NCBI RefSeq assembly: GCF_001577835.2 | Contig: NC_029519.1 | Location: 29,450,539-29,514,538, forward strand | Direction of reading: 5' to 3' | DNA from: Coturnix japonica | Lineage: Eukaryota > Chordata > Aves > Galliformes > Phasianidae | Length of the DNA: 64,000 nt | Program-made: the position numbers and the translations under genes | The notes under the pieces: model-generated | The model's input: only the letters and a program-made list of their open reading frames with translations | The model's database searches: none | Told to the model about the DNA's origin: nothing | Shown: positions 1 through 14,200 of the stretch, piece after piece | Numbering within the stretch: position 1 is the first letter of the stretch | Layout: each line of letters begins with the position of its first letter

Positions 1-1181
1 ACTGCATTGTGTCACTGTCTAATCTGAAGGCATGAACTTCCAGGGTTAGGCCAGAAAAGTGGACAGCCTTTCTCTTGCAGCATGACAACACCAGGCCCTG
101 TACTAATTTGAAGACCATGGAGCACATTGCTCATCTTGTCTAGACTGTCCTGCAGCACCCTCTGTGTATTCTGGATTTGGCAACTTCTTATTTCCATTTC
201 TTCAGGCCAGTGAAAAATGGACTGCATGGGCAACATTTCCTGGCAACAAGATTGTTAGAGCAGTAGTGAAATAGTGGGTCACCTCGGCTGGTGCAGATTT
301 GTATGCATGTGGCATGCAGGCTCTTATTCATCACTGATAAAAATGTATAGCTAATGAGGACTGTGTTGAAAAAGTGTTAGGTAGCTGAGAATTTGTTCTA
401 TCAAGTGGTGTTACTGTGCTTTTTGTTGTAGCTTACATGGAAATAGATGGGAGGCATTACTTTCAGAATGACTTACATACATTAAACAACTGATTGACTA
501 TCAAAACATTGAACAAGTGAATAATACCAGCTGTCATTGTTTAAATGTAATATACAGGTGTTTTTTTTAAAGTTTATAACCAACCTGTTGAATGTGTAAT
601 GTAGGTTTTATTTTAATTTGTTTGTTGTTGTTGTTTTGGGGTTTGTTTGTTTGTTTTTAATTTTTTTCAACAATCGTTTGGAAAAAACATACATGAATGG
701 TGTATTCTTACCCAATAGCTAGAGAGTACTTTTGCTTATTTACTATTGAAACATAGGTAAACAGCTGTTGCTGTTTTTTCTTATAAAAGCAGAAGTTAAT
801 GATGGCAAATCCACTTTCAATTGACCCTGACAAGGTTGGAAGACTTAAATTTAGAATCTCAAGTCTTCCCTTGATGCATGGGCATGCAGTCTTTGCTGTT
901 TATCCGTTCATCTTTGCCAACCTGCAGGGAGATTGAAAAGCCCTGTTCTCTAACTTTGGCAGGCTTATTGTAAATAAACACAGTTGGTGTATTTTCTTGG
1001 AGGAACAAAACATCTTTAAGAATCTGCATCAGAGAAAATGTTTTGTGGTGGATAAATGAGCATGTGTGTTTTTAAATGAGAAAATGTTTTGGTATTGGAC
1101 AGCACTAGTATCTTCCTTGTCTTGTTTAAAGTCTCACTGGTATTGTTCTCTGTCTTTCTCTTCCATCTCTCTTTCCCTTAG
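1..1181 (+). other. FHIP1A: Intron of FHIP1A (3' part)
   Basis: Sequence upstream of the first visible FHIP1A exon, ending in a pyrimidine-rich tract and TTAG acceptor. It holds a TTTG/TTG-rich simple stretch at about 617-661. A 74-codon minus-strand open frame at 12-236 is not recognisable as any protein. I see nothing else in it. Confidence 0.75.
617..661. repeat. TTTG/TTG simple repeat
   Basis: Alternating TTTG and TTG units with a central GGGG interruption, inside an FHIP1A intron. It is ordinary low-complexity sequence. Confidence 0.7.
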
Positions 1182-1268
1182 GTGGCACATCCCTTGATAC
1201 GTAACCAGCTGGTGAATTACATTTACAATGGATTTTTAGTGCCAGTAATGGCTCCCGCACTCCATAAG
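1182..1268 (+). CDS. FHIP1A: FHIP1A coding exon (29 codons)
   Basis: The frame opens directly after CCCTTAG at 1175-1181 and reads VAHPLIRNQLVNYIYNGF then LVPVMAPALHK, almost identical to the human protein. It ends at AAG before donor GTCAGT at 1269. The exon is 87 bp with phase 0 at both ends. It codes for part of the conserved RAI16-like helical domain. The next exon begins with VTVEEVM, exactly as in the human protein. Confidence 0.95.
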
Positions 1269-4200
1269 GTCAGTGGTGAATGCAAGCACAACCTGAATTA
1301 GTAACAGGCAAAAGCACTGTGGATAATGCCTTTTTAAAGATACTATTGAATATAGTATCAGTAGTGAGCTCTGTATAAATGAGTGAATGCTTTCTTTCCA
1401 TACTATGTATTTACATTATGCCAGTAACTAAGCAAGAGGTGGATATATTTGAAAACATTCAAGATTCTCTAAAGAAATGAACAAAAATATTTTTGTTGTG
1501 CTAAGTTGACATACCATCAAAATCGATGAACTTTTAGACAGAACTTCATGATGGCAGACATATTTCCAGGATGATTTTTTTCTAACTGAACATTTTTCCA
1601 AAAGGAAACGTTCAATCAAGAAATGTTACACTAATCTTATCTAAGATAGTGGTGTTTTTTCTGCTTCATTCTTGCAGTTGGTAAAAGTCTTTTTGTAATG
1701 TTGAGAAGAAATGGGTTTGATGTCAGTTTTCTAATGTATTAGAGTGCAGTTTATATTGCTTAGAAGAAAAAAAAATCTCTTCTACTCTTCTGAGTTTTAG
1801 GAATTATCCTTCACAAAACATTCCGCTCATATTGGTGAATTAGTGTATNGTAAGAGAGAGTGTTAGGTAATTAGGAAATTGAAGAATGTCATTAGCAGTC
1901 ATCTTTTACCTGAAAAAAGAATATCTTGTTTGAGCAGAAAAAGCAGGAGTTGCTGAGAATAAAAATCAATTCTTTTTTAGCTATCCAACAGAAGTTGCTA
2001 TGACAAGAGAACTTAGTTTTTAAAGGTCTACTAATTTTTCCTAAGCCTGCCAAGCAGAAAGCAGTACACTTGTTCAATTTATCAGAGACCAGTGGAACGC
2101 CATACCCTGCCTTCTAGTGTAGGACTTGTCTTGGCAGTAAGTAATAAGCAGTGTAGAACTGTTAATAATTCAGCAGACTTCAACCATTTGGGAGCTTGGA
2201 AAGGACTGAAATAAAATCTGGCTGCAATCCAGATCAAGTTTTTAGTTTGCCATTGAGATAGTTCAACACCCTACCTGGAGGTAATCTTTTTTTCTTGTGC
2301 ATCTTGACTTTATCCTGTACTGGCTCTGCAGAATACAATCAGAAGTGAAAAGGTAGGCACTTCAGGTCAAGGTTACGGATTGCAAGTGAGATGTCAGAAT
2401 GCAGCCATGGGATTCTGGATTTAGTGAGCATTGTGTTTGCCTCTAAAGCACTGAAGACAAATTTCAGGGTTTCTGAATACTGCAGCTGAATGCTATCCTT
2501 ATTGGTCAATAAAAGTGTTAACTCAGTTTCAGTATTCTCCTTCTGATGCTATTTAAGGCCTTTAAAATATGCTGTTCAGATTAGGGTTGGGTTTTTTTTC
2601 ATGTAATGGAAATTTTGTTGAACTTCATTTATAAATTCTGAAGTTGGGTGAAATAATCCTTCCCTTGAAAGTGGAGGTGTTGGCTGCTAACATATGTAAG
2701 CTTCAAGCCTAGGTCTTTCCTAAGCCGCTACATTCTGTTGTTTCTTTTTTTTTTCTTTCAGTAGTGTACCTTTTCTTGATTAGCATAAAGTTTGAATTTC
2801 TTCTCATAAAAAATTAACTATTTTATGTATTTAAATGCCAAAGACTTTGAATGAAGAAGATGGATTGCACCATCTAGTGGATTTGACATAAGGCTCTCAC
2901 GTATATGTGACCAAAAACCCACAGCAAAAGGAAACAAGTAAAAAGAGGCACCTCTGACCTCTTCAGTCTTACTTTAGTTTAACAGGAAATAAATATTTCA
3001 CATCTTTACTTTTGGGACAGATGTCTCTGGATTAAAACAGATGCCCTGAAGCTCTTTCATATAATTCAGTCATTTGTAGTTGTTGTTCGAAAAGTCCATG
3101 CTAGGTTGAGAAGTAAGCAAGTGCCACCCATTTGGGAACTGTAGTGTTACAGTTAACCTTTTTCTTTTACCCTTTTAGTAAAATATGGGAAAAAGTTTCA
3201 TGGGCCAAAATGAGAGAGGCCAGGCACATCACTGTGTTTTCAAAAACAGAAATGCTTTCATTAAACACAAGAGTAAAAATGCATCTTGATTTGATTGTTT
3301 TTAACTTGATAAAATTTGTTTGGTATCCTAGAATGTGGTATCCTTGAGTTGCTCTGACTCATTCTAGCTTATGAGTTCAAATACAGTGAGTATATGAACA
3401 TGGCATAAAAGCCTTATTTGGAAGGCAGAGCTGTGGAAGGTTAAAGAGGGAGTAAGAAGAGAGAGAATTATTGGTGCTGCTTCCTTTCCATGTAAATCTT
3501 ACTAGTAGAATTTAATTGGTATGAAACAGCTGCTTCTGATTGATAACTCTGAGTGATAGGCATGGAAGGAAGGAAGGGAGTCCAGACTTGATGTGGCATG
3601 CAGTCCCTAACATCCCACACCCAACCTGTGATTTTAACTTAATGCAGAATTCAGAAAGGACATGAGCTTTTCATTCTGGCCATACCACTTCAGACTTGTT
3701 CTCTATGTGTTCTAATTTTCCTTCAAGAAGTACATTTTTTGAGTACAACGTATCTCTGCAGTGGGATGCACTTGATTTTGTTCTTTTTGAAAAGACATCT
3801 CCCAGTTAAGAATGTATGCATCTAGGAAAGACATCTTCAATGTTCTGTGTTTTCATTGTGTTACAATTTGATTTCTGTTTAAAACATCAGCAACATAAAC
3901 AAATCACAGTAATGTGACTTCCTGTCTGATTCGCAAATTTAATTTAGGTGATTCAAGTATATAAAATAAAATAAACCAAGCAGGCATACAAGCAGCATTT
4001 GATAAATTGTGTAGCAAATAGCCTCATTATCTTTTAATCCCTCTTGGAGCAGCAGCAGCATCGGTTTGCCTTTGCAACTGATGTAGTCAGATAAAAGGAA
4101 AATGTCTGATATGAGGATGGTTACTCTCTTCTGGCTTAAAGCAGAGACTCCTGTGTTGTACTGCCCAGACTATTCCTTCATCCCCTCTTTACAGAACCTC

Positions 4201-7200
4201 AGTGTGGCAGAGATTGGCAGGCACCTCTGCAGGTTGTCCTGTTTAACCTTCTTGCTCAAACAGGATTGGCAAGGACAGGTTGCTCAGAGAAGCACTGTGC
4301 TTTCTGTTTGCTTACTTCTGTTTTTTTTGTTTTTTGTTTTGGTTTTTTTTTCTTTTTTTTTTCGTTAGTATCAAATTAGAATATCCTGGGTTTCATTTGT
4401 TGGCTTTTTGTTCTTCCAGTATGCATCACTGATGCTCACTCATCTTTGCTCCTTCCTGTCTTTTATTTGCACATGGTGCTAATATCCTGCTGAGCCTTCT
4501 GTTCTCTCAGCTGAACAATCCTAGGTCTCTTAGGTTCCCTGATATGATAGATGCTCCCATACCATAATCAGCTTTGTCGCCTTTGGCAGCACTAGCTCCA
4601 GCTTGTCTGTGCATTTCTTGTCCTGGTTATACCAGCACACTGGATTCATCTTACCAGTGCTGGGTTAAGTGGAAGGGTGCCCCGGGGCAAACCTGCTGGG
4701 AATTCTTCTCCTGATGCCTAGCAGACTGTCATTCACCTTTGCTGTAAAAATGCATTGCTAACTCATAGCCAGTTTTTTGTCCACTTGCTCATTCTTTCCT
4801 GAAAAGCTGCTTTCCAGCCAGTCAGTTTCCAATGTATACTTGTCTTGAAATTATTCCTCCCCAGGTGCAGGGATCTGCATTTGTCTTTTTGAACTTGGTG
4901 AAGTTCCTTTTTGCCTGCTTCTTCAGACTGTCGAGGTTCTTCTGAATGGCAGCACAGCCATCCATCAACTTCTCTGCCCACTTTTTTAACGTCTACAAAC
5001 TTACAGGAGGATACACTTCATCAAAGTCATTTGTAACGATACTAAACTGCACTGGCCCCAGTCTAGACCACTCATCACCAGCCTCCAGCTGGACCTTGCA
5101 TTGTAGATCACAATCCTTTGAGCCAAGCTGTTCAGTCCATCCCACTGTCTGTCATTTTGTCTGTGAGGATATTGTGTAAGAAATGGTCTCAAAAGCCCTG
5201 CAAGGCAGACTTCAACTGCCCTGCATTTATCCATCAAGCTGATCATCTCACTGTAGAAGGTGTGATTTCCCCTTTGTAAATTGGTACTGACTGCTACTAA
5301 TTACCTTCTTGTCCTTAATACATTTGGAAATGGCCTTCTCTTTCCCAGCCTGAAGCAACAGACAATTAAACAATATTTTTGTTGAAAGTATCATTATCGT
5401 GGCTTTTCAGAATTTCAGTATGCAGTTCAGTGCTTCGAGATTTGTGTATTCATGGTCATGAGATGTCTGTAACATTTATTGGAGTAAAGCAGTAAGATCT
5501 GCTTATTGTCTGCAACTTTTTAAGTGCTACAGGTTGTCCGCATACATAGTTGCTATGTACGTAGCTCACGATGTGACAGAAACAGTATGAGAGTGTTGAG
5601 GATAGTGATGCATTTCTATGAGTAAGTCAGGGGTGGGGAGACCAATGTCAACTCTACCACCATACACCTCTGACACTGTAGGCCAACATCATAAAAGAGG
5701 AAGCATCAGAGCAACCTAATGTGATTTTATGGTTTAATGCAGCTAGGAAAAAAAAAAAAAAAAATAAAAAAAAGAAAAAAAAAGAAAGAAAGAAAGAAAG
5801 CTAGTTTTTTTTTTCTTTTTTTTTTTTTTCTTTAATTTTTTAATTTTCTGGTTAAGGAAGTTTCAGATTTATTTGACTAGCTTGCAAACTGTTTTTCAAA
5901 GTGAACTCTCCAAAGGTTATTTACATAGCAGATTAACTGCAGTGTGCTTAAAAAAAAACCAAGCATCATCTAAGTTTATGACTCCCTAATTTCATTTCTC
6001 AGAGATGTGTCCTATATATAGCATGTTTTTGTAGCCTGAATTCATACCTGTTCTGTACTTGTCTGTTGCCACTTTGTGTGGATTATCCCACACACCCACA
6101 TAATGAGCAGTTGACAAATACGTTCATATCCTAGAAGCTGCTCTTTGCTGAGTGGGTAGACAGCCCAGATTTGTGTTGTGGAAGTAGGAATATGCATTAG
6201 GTGGCTGCAGTGAATAGCCTTGCCTTATCCTTTGTTTGGTATTTATTGTACTTCTTACAGGGGAGTTACCTCCCTTGCTGCTGTCATCTGACTCTTGAGA
6301 AACAGAAACAAGTGATTCAGTGACCTTGTGGGGTTTGTGCAAGTGTTCATTATGGATGGTCACAAATTCCCTGTTTCTGAACAGATTCACTTAAACCAAA
6401 AAGAGCAAAATACTTTGCCTGAAAAAGTGCAGAAATAAAGGTGAGGTTAATTTGATAGTTTTCATTTTATAGTAACAGCCCATAATTTTGATTTTTGCCC
6501 AAACTATCTTTTATTCTTTTTGATGTCTGGAATTTAAGAAAAGTAAGACTCTCTGCTAGAATTGGCTCCTAATTTAAGACTGGTGCTTTTTGACAGTATG
6601 TCAGTTACAACTTGAAATTATGCAATTCTGTACGTTCCTCCCAGTTTTTGGTACTTAAAGAAGAATATCTGTGAGAAGGTGTAATTCTGCTCAGGAACAG
6701 AGCCATGCCACTAAATTTCTGTGATTTATCTCACTGTCTGTTTCTCACTTTGTTTTCAAAGCTGACTTTTTGGAGCTCTGTCTTGGGCCAAACTTTGCAA
6801 TGGTCCAAGCAAATCAAGCTAATTTATTAGTTAAGCTCTACTTGGAATCCCAACATGAATTCAGAATAAAGCCATTGAAGTCTACTACTGGTTCTGTAAG
6901 AGGCCCTGTTGCCTTGTTTTACTCTCTGTATATTTGGTAGTAGAAAATGCTTATTTATCTTATTCTTTTAGGTAGCTGTGATACTTCTGCAGAAATCTGA
7001 TCAATGTATTTATTTTTGGGAGCTCTAATAGATAGGTGTTTTGCTATCAAAACCACGTTCTAGATAATTAGCAGCCCCACTGTGGTATATATAGAGTAAG
7101 CATACTACCTTTGCTACATGAGATCGGCTATGTGTATCTTTTCCCCATAAGCTCATAATGTCACATTCAGAGAATTTGGCTGGTGAAGATATCTGTCCTG

Positions 7201-8212
7201 GTTGTCTCGAGTGTTTATGTAATTTGTGTAATTTAATTTTATTGAAGACAGTGCTAAAACTTTGTCGATTTATATGATTAAAACAAAATTTTAATTTCTT
7301 AGCGCTTACCATCACACTAGATGGCATTTAATTACTAACTACGATATAATTATTTCCGTATTTGGAAGGCTTGTTTTAATCTGAATAATGGAAAATTGTA
7401 CCAGCTTTTTTGCGTGGAGTGTTGCTGTTGGCCATGCGAACAGAAGTGCTTTGTGGAAGTGCTGGCACAGTCCTGTCAAATAAGCTTTGTCAGATGGACC
7501 CCAGTTATTGTGCACAAATCCATCTAAAGGAAAACCTCTAACGTGGCGTGCTACTGTGATAATTCAATATTACTTGCTCAATGATTACACAGCCCAGCTA
7601 GGGGGAAATGACCTGTAAATTATACTGTACTGATTAGAAGTAACATCTTTATAAATATCCTGAATGAATGTCAGTTTTCATTTAAAAATAATCCCATCTC
7701 TCACCTTACCAAAAGGCGTTTGAGCAGCTGCAAAAAAAGTTGTAAATCCAGTGTTGCCGGAAAACTTTTATTAGTGTTATGCTTTCGAGAAACCTGTCAG
7801 CAACTACAAAACTGCATCTTGCCCACTGCAAAACGGATACATGTTAAAGCTGCCCTTCACTTGGTACATCAAACACTGCACTTGAGTTAGATTTTGACCT
7901 GATACAAACTGAAACTGCTTATGAACTTAAGCTGAAAAAAGTCAGAGCATTTCTGCTGTCCTGGTTCCTCCTTATGTACAAACTGCCTGTCCCTGATCCC
8001 ACCTGTCCCCCACCTCCCTTCTGCCAGGACATGGGAAGCTGATGGATTGAGGATGAAAGTCACATGCATTTCCTTGATAGTTTCGTCCTGAATCAATTCC
8101 CAGAGCCTATTTGCTGTGCAGTGAAGGATGATCACTTCTGTCTCTTAAAGCAGGGGGCAAGTAGAAAATGAGCAGAGAGTAGAAGAGGGTAGGAATGGTT
8201 TGTGTCTTTGTG

Positions 8213-8255
<43 letters not shown>

Positions 8256-11200
8256 GGAGATAAGTTTATTCAGATTTAAACTACTCGTGGATCTAGAGGA
8301 TGAGTTCTAATGAGAGCATTCATAGTCTCTTCATAGGCAACATTAAATGCTCATAGGAAGGAAAATGTGAAGGGAGAGGAGGAATCAAGATAGCCATATT
8401 CTCATACGACGGCACGAGCTATAAATTAGAAAGTATATTGTGCAGATCCCAAGGGAGAATAGCCAGTAATAAAGAATCAGTGCAATTGGTCTAACACAGT
8501 GAGTGTAATATATTAAACAGAACTCGCAATGACAGTAATTTCTGGCTCTCTGCTATCATTTGGCACTGTGACTTGTAAAAGCTGGATCTTTTTACAGTGT
8601 TCTGTCTCACCATCTAATCAGTCATCAAAAGAGGCAAGAAAAGATTTGCTAAAAATTATTACATAATTAGGGAAGGGTAATAGAATGCTAAAAGAGGCCT
8701 TCTGTTTTCACTTATCTCTGATCAAATATCTCTCTGGCTGTGAAGATTCTTGGGCAGTCCATCTGCAAAAATATCTGTAACAACTGGATGTTCTGAGGAA
8801 AAAACATGTGGATGAGGTTTCTAAATGGTATCTCAAGATATATGTATGTGTATTTTTTTAAATTCCAGCAAGTTTTCATCAGTACAGCATAGATAATGAA
8901 AATAGAAATGGTAGAATTCTTGTCTGAGGAATGTAATGGACATAGATTTTAATCAGTTTTCTTTTTTAAATCTACAAGAGCAGAGATCTATCTGCTTTTT
9001 GCCATTCCCAAGCAATTTCAGTGGTAGAGATCCAAGGTATGCTGCTCGTGGGTTTTAATTTTAGCTATTGTGGCAGTGATGGGTTTTAATATTGCTGAAA
9101 TGTCTTTATCAAAAGCATAACTTGAACTTTAGTTACTTAGCAAAAGATTTTATTTCATTTTATTTTTGAAGACAACTGCTGTGTCTTGATTTTCTTCATC
9201 TCCTTCTGTTCTGGTATTTTTCTTTATACTCAAATTATCAGAGGTGAGGAAATTTCAGATTAAATGTCACACTTGTGGACATGTCAAAGTTGTTTCTTAT
9301 TCTTTCAAGGATGTTCATATAAATTCAATGGGGGAGCTAGCCAGGACAAAATACACTGAAATCAATGTGTACAATAAAATACAAGTTTTTTTTAAGCTGC
9401 CTTGGGCCTTGTTTGTAGCAGGCATTCTTGATGTGTACAGTAATGTTTTGTTCTCTGGGAACATTTGTTCTTTTGTTGTTTACCTAAGCACCGATTTGGA
9501 TTTATTAGAAAGGATTTTCCTACTTTCTGTAAATCTGTCTCACAAGACATTAGTGTAAGGAGAGACAACAGCAGGTAGTCTGAAGGGAGCTTAATATCCT
9601 CAGTTTGGTGTTTGAGAAAACAGATCTTCAATAATAACTGCACAAATAGGACAAGCCTTGCTTTCAACACTGAATGTGTATTATGCACAATGTGATCTGT
9701 AGAATGGGTTTACAGGGTTAAAAGGATCTTTGCCAAGGCTGATTTTTGCTTAATGTGACTGATTTCTCCCAAGTTATTCCTCAGTTAATTGCATAGGAGA
9801 GTGAGTTCTCTAGAGGCTCGCTCAAGGCAGGCTAACGTGCTGTTGAGTAAAATGTAAACTGGGCCTCATGGAACTAAAATTAGCCTTTTTGAACACTTCT
9901 CTTGGTGCCTCAAATATTCAGAAACTTTGCTTACTGTCAGGAATAGTACAAAGGAGAAGCATGCCAAAATGTAAGATGAGGAAAATATGATAGGACTGTA
10001 ATAGCGCATGTCAGCTTGCAGGTTAAGTGATCCAAAGCTGTATGCGTGGCCACTGTTTCAAATGCCAAAACTCGCTATATTTTTCTTCATTTGCTCTTGT
10101 GAGGAAGCAGAAGGACCAGCTTTGGGCTTGTCCTCACAGATGACTGTATGAAGGTGCATGGAGAGAGCTCATAGTGTTAATGGTACTGGTAGAGCCTTGG
10201 CTTGTCTGCTTTGTGTGAGGTGTGGAGCACTGTAGAATAGAGCATAGCCTCATTTCTTGTTGAATTTTGAAGAAGCATTTGAATAAGGCAATGCATTTTC
10301 ACTGGAAAATCCAGTAAGATTCTTGTGAAACCGTTTTAAATCTTGAAAAAACTTTCTCTTCCCTTCTGTCTCAGAAAATAGATAAGTAGATTCAACAACA
10401 TCTTTTCCAAGAAGAATAAAAAATGGCATGTAATGTGGCACTCTGCACAGAAAACCTCAATTCAAATAGTTGAGATTTACCAAAGCCATAAATTGCTTTT
10501 TTTTTGTGAGCCATTTGAGCTTCTTTAGTAGCTGCTTGGTGCTTTTAGCTCTATTTAGTGGTATCAGTGAGGTGTTGGCTGCAGTAAACAGGATTTCTTT
10601 CTCACTGAGTCCCTGGGCATTGAGGAACACTGAGCACGCTCTTGGAATTGAAACATTCTTTTGTAAAGTAGTCTCTCACTGGCTTTCTTCTGCCCTTTGT
10701 GGTTCATTCATGATACAGCTCTGAAAAGCTTGTGGCTTTCTCTTGCTGATACCAATGTAATGTGCGTTGCCCAAAGAGCATTGATTTCAGAAAAAGGTCA
10801 CTGCCCTTGTGAATCTGCTGGCTTTTTTGCTTTCATTTACAGTTTCAGATTTCCTCTGTATATATAGGGCCATTCCTCCGCTGTCAGCAAACATCTCTGA
10901 AACCCGCAGGCCAACTACGTGCTTTACTTTCCCTAAAGAGAACGAAGGAGGAGTGACAGAGACATAACAATGTATTACTTCTGTCTGGCCTTTTCTTGGC
11001 AGAGGTTTTAAACTCTTCACTGAACTCTATGCTATCATTATGATGTCATATGATGGATTTCTTGGGTTTGCTTTTTGCAGTTTGCTGCTATAAAAACAAA
11101 ACAAAACAAAAATGAAAAAACCACAACAGAAAATGCCAATGCCAGTTCTGAGGGCAGCAGGCAACGGCTGCAATCAGAAAGCTGTTCTTTTTTACCCCAC

Positions 11201-14200
11201 AAGTTCCTATGCCTTTTGACTGCTGAAGAAATGAATCTCCACTTCAGCCAGAAACAATTTTCTCTGTTTTACAACCCTGCCTCAGTTCTGTGCTGGTTTA
11301 GATGTGGCAGTGGGAATGTATGTGTGTGCACAAGGAGGAAGTATTTCATCATAATGCTTGCAATAATGCAGACATTGAACCAGAGCTGTAGCCACAGTAT
11401 TAATTCAGGTAATTTGTAAAGTTGAGGTGCTTGACCTAGAAACAATTTTTTTTTTTACCCCACTTGATGTTTGTAGGGGGAGGAGGAAGAGGAATGAATT
11501 CATGAACAGTATTCCATTTTGGAGTAGAAGTTAATAGATATTTTTTTAATGAAAGACATTCAATACTGTGGTCCACTGCTTGTTGTTAAGGAGCTGAGTG
11601 TTAAAGTTCACTCAATAAGAGTGAACTGATGCCTGTAACTTCAGAGCTCCCCTGAAGCTGCTCTCCTTGTCAGCGCCCCTCTCCATAAAGTCTGTGGGCT
11701 GCATGCAGCATTCCTATGTTCTGTGTAACTGGCCAGAAGCAGCTTGTGATCTTAAATGCTTTAAAGGGAACATTTGCTGCGTGACATTACTGTGAGTGTA
11801 GCTAACGTGCTGCACAACGGAACAGGGATTTTAATATTTACGGTGTGTTACGTAAGTGCTGCCTTTCTGAGTACTTTCTAAATCCTCTTACTTCTGAAGT
11901 GACAGCTTTGATTCTTTTTTTTTTCTTTTTAATAAAATCAGTCCTTTCATTTACCCGGCTAAGTCTGATAAACAAAAGATGTTTAATACTTCCTTTCATA
12001 TAGACAGGTTCTTGTATTTAAGGGTTTATCTTTGTACACTTAAGCTTATTAGGCTCCTGGGTAACTATTTTTAAGAAGCTGACTTCGCAACAGCAGTGTG
12101 TGGTGCAGAGGTGGCCTTTGGAATTCGCTGTGCGTTGCCAGTGCATACTGTCAATAACTAAACTCCAAAAGGGTTGCATGAAGCTGTATAATACAGGTTA
12201 CCCAACTGGTATGGATAGCTGAATTGTATTCTGATACACAAATAGACAATAGCAGAGGCTTTTGTCTTTGGTTTGTATGTATGTGGACATATATGTGTGT
12301 GTTCTTGTTAAAAATTGATATGAGGGTAAATTAAAAGAAGAAAAATAGGGGCAAAATTCTGGGTAGATATTTTTCATATGTATTTTTTAAAACTCTGGAA
12401 CTACGAGTTTGTACTGTGCTTTGATTCTGCTCTGTTGTCATTTATTTTTAATAATGTGGTAGATGTACGTATTCACAACATCTGAGAACACTTCTGAGGA
12501 ATGGGAAGTGTGAGTCAAAACTGCTGATGTGGCAGAAAAGTGGTGGGGAACTTTTGGAAGGATTTAGCTCTTTGTATTTCAGCCTTTGTGAAATTTGGGC
12601 TGCTGGTTTGGGAGAGTTTTGTGGGTTTTTTTCTGGGAAAGCAAGGCGGGTAGGAAATGGGTTCAAAGTGTTTGTGAGCAAGTCAGAAGCACACTGGTTT
12701 TTAAGAGTAAAGATCTCAATGATTTTGTGGCAATACTTTGTGTGGAAAGCTTAGGGTGAGTGCCAGGTATCATGCTGCTGCAAGGTATGGACGGACATTT
12801 TGTGTGTGCAATATGTTCCCATTTACCTTATTTTTCCCTGTAGGTAACAGTGGAAGAAGTGATGGCCACTACAGCGTATCTGGATCTCTTTTTGCGTAGC
12901 GTTTCGGAGCCAGCCCTTCTCAAGATTTTCCTCCGTTTTATTCTGCTGCATCGACATGAGAATGTGCACATCCTAGATACACTTACTAGCCGAATCAACA
13001 CACCATTCCGGGTAAGATGAGCAGGAAACAAGTTCAGGTTCTCATGTGGGTGTAGATGAACTAATTGAATGGGAAAGGGGAATTCCCGTTTATCTAGCTA
13101 GGAGTTTTCTCCCCCATACCTAATGGGTACCTTTTGATTTTTAATGCTTTGTTTGTGTGCTGACATCTAGCTGTAGCTGTACTAAGAAGTTGATAAATGT
13201 GTGAAGTGGTTTTACATATGCAGGAAATGGGGTAAAGGTAGATGAGGGCCTTTAGAAGTATAAATTCTGTTTGAAAAGCAAAGGTAAATTTGGAAACATT
13301 TATATTCTGGTCATGAGTGAATTAGCACTGCCATAGATAACTCATCCCTAGGACTTCAGAACATGACCAATGCATGGAACACTTTCTATCTTTGCAGTTC
13401 TGCCAAGCAATAGGTATTTGCAAATGATTTTTGTAGGAGACAGTGGGAACACTGCAAGAATGTCTTCAAATTGCTCAGGTTGTGAATTGCAGTATTGCCA
13501 GTAGAGTTCTCAGGAGCCAAGTGTGTGTTGCTGTAGTATGTTTACTTAACTGTGATATTGCCAGCTTTCTTGTTTGATTAAAGCAAGACACTTTCTTGCT
13601 CAAGTGATCAGATTGCTACTTCCTTTTCTTTCTTCACTCCTCCGTGTAGTAAGGTTTATCTCAAATTTGCAGTAAGCTCTTTTTCAGCATAGGTATAATG
13701 CACCACAGTGGATGGGGAGCTAACTGAGATAGCAGAGTTCCCTTTGCTAACAATTTGATCTTCTGGCAAAGAAAGTGAATACTTGTTGCACTGGATGACC
13801 CTTTTGGACCCTTTGGCTGAATCTTGCATGATGCACAGCTTCATGAATGAAATACAGTATAATGTTTTAGGATGAGAGAAGCCAGAACACCAGCATGTGC
13901 ATTGAATTTGTGCATTAGAGACGTTATCTTTGACTGAGATTTGTTTTGAAATGTGGGTGTGATGCAAATATGGATATATACTGCTATTACTGCATCCCTC
14001 AGATAGATTAACTCTGAAAACTGAAACAGCTTCTGTCGACAAAAATGCAAATGCTGTTGTCTCTGATAATCATTAATTACTGTTTCATAGGCAAACAAGA
14101 TTGGAATTGTAAAGAATCCTTCTGCTGAGTAACTCAGGATCTCAGCCAAAATGGTTCTGTGATACTAAATGAGTTTGCCGCAGTATAGCTTGGCCAAGTT

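Larger units (their letters stand above)
1269..12843 (+). other. FHIP1A: FHIP1A intron, 11.6 kb
   Basis: A long intron from donor GTCAGT to acceptor CCTGTAG. It contains an antisense CR1 fragment (about 4.4-5.35 kb), an A-run/T-run pair at 5.75-5.85 kb, a TA microsatellite at 8.2 kb and one ambiguous base at 1849. The short open frames in it show no recognisable protein. I see no further gene or RNA. Confidence 0.85.

Noticed and set aside
12-236. A 74-codon minus-strand open frame near the window start, with a peptide that looks more protein-like than chance
   Set aside because: I cannot match it to a family, it lies in an FHIP1A intron, and there are no splice or transcript signs. It is left unannotated.
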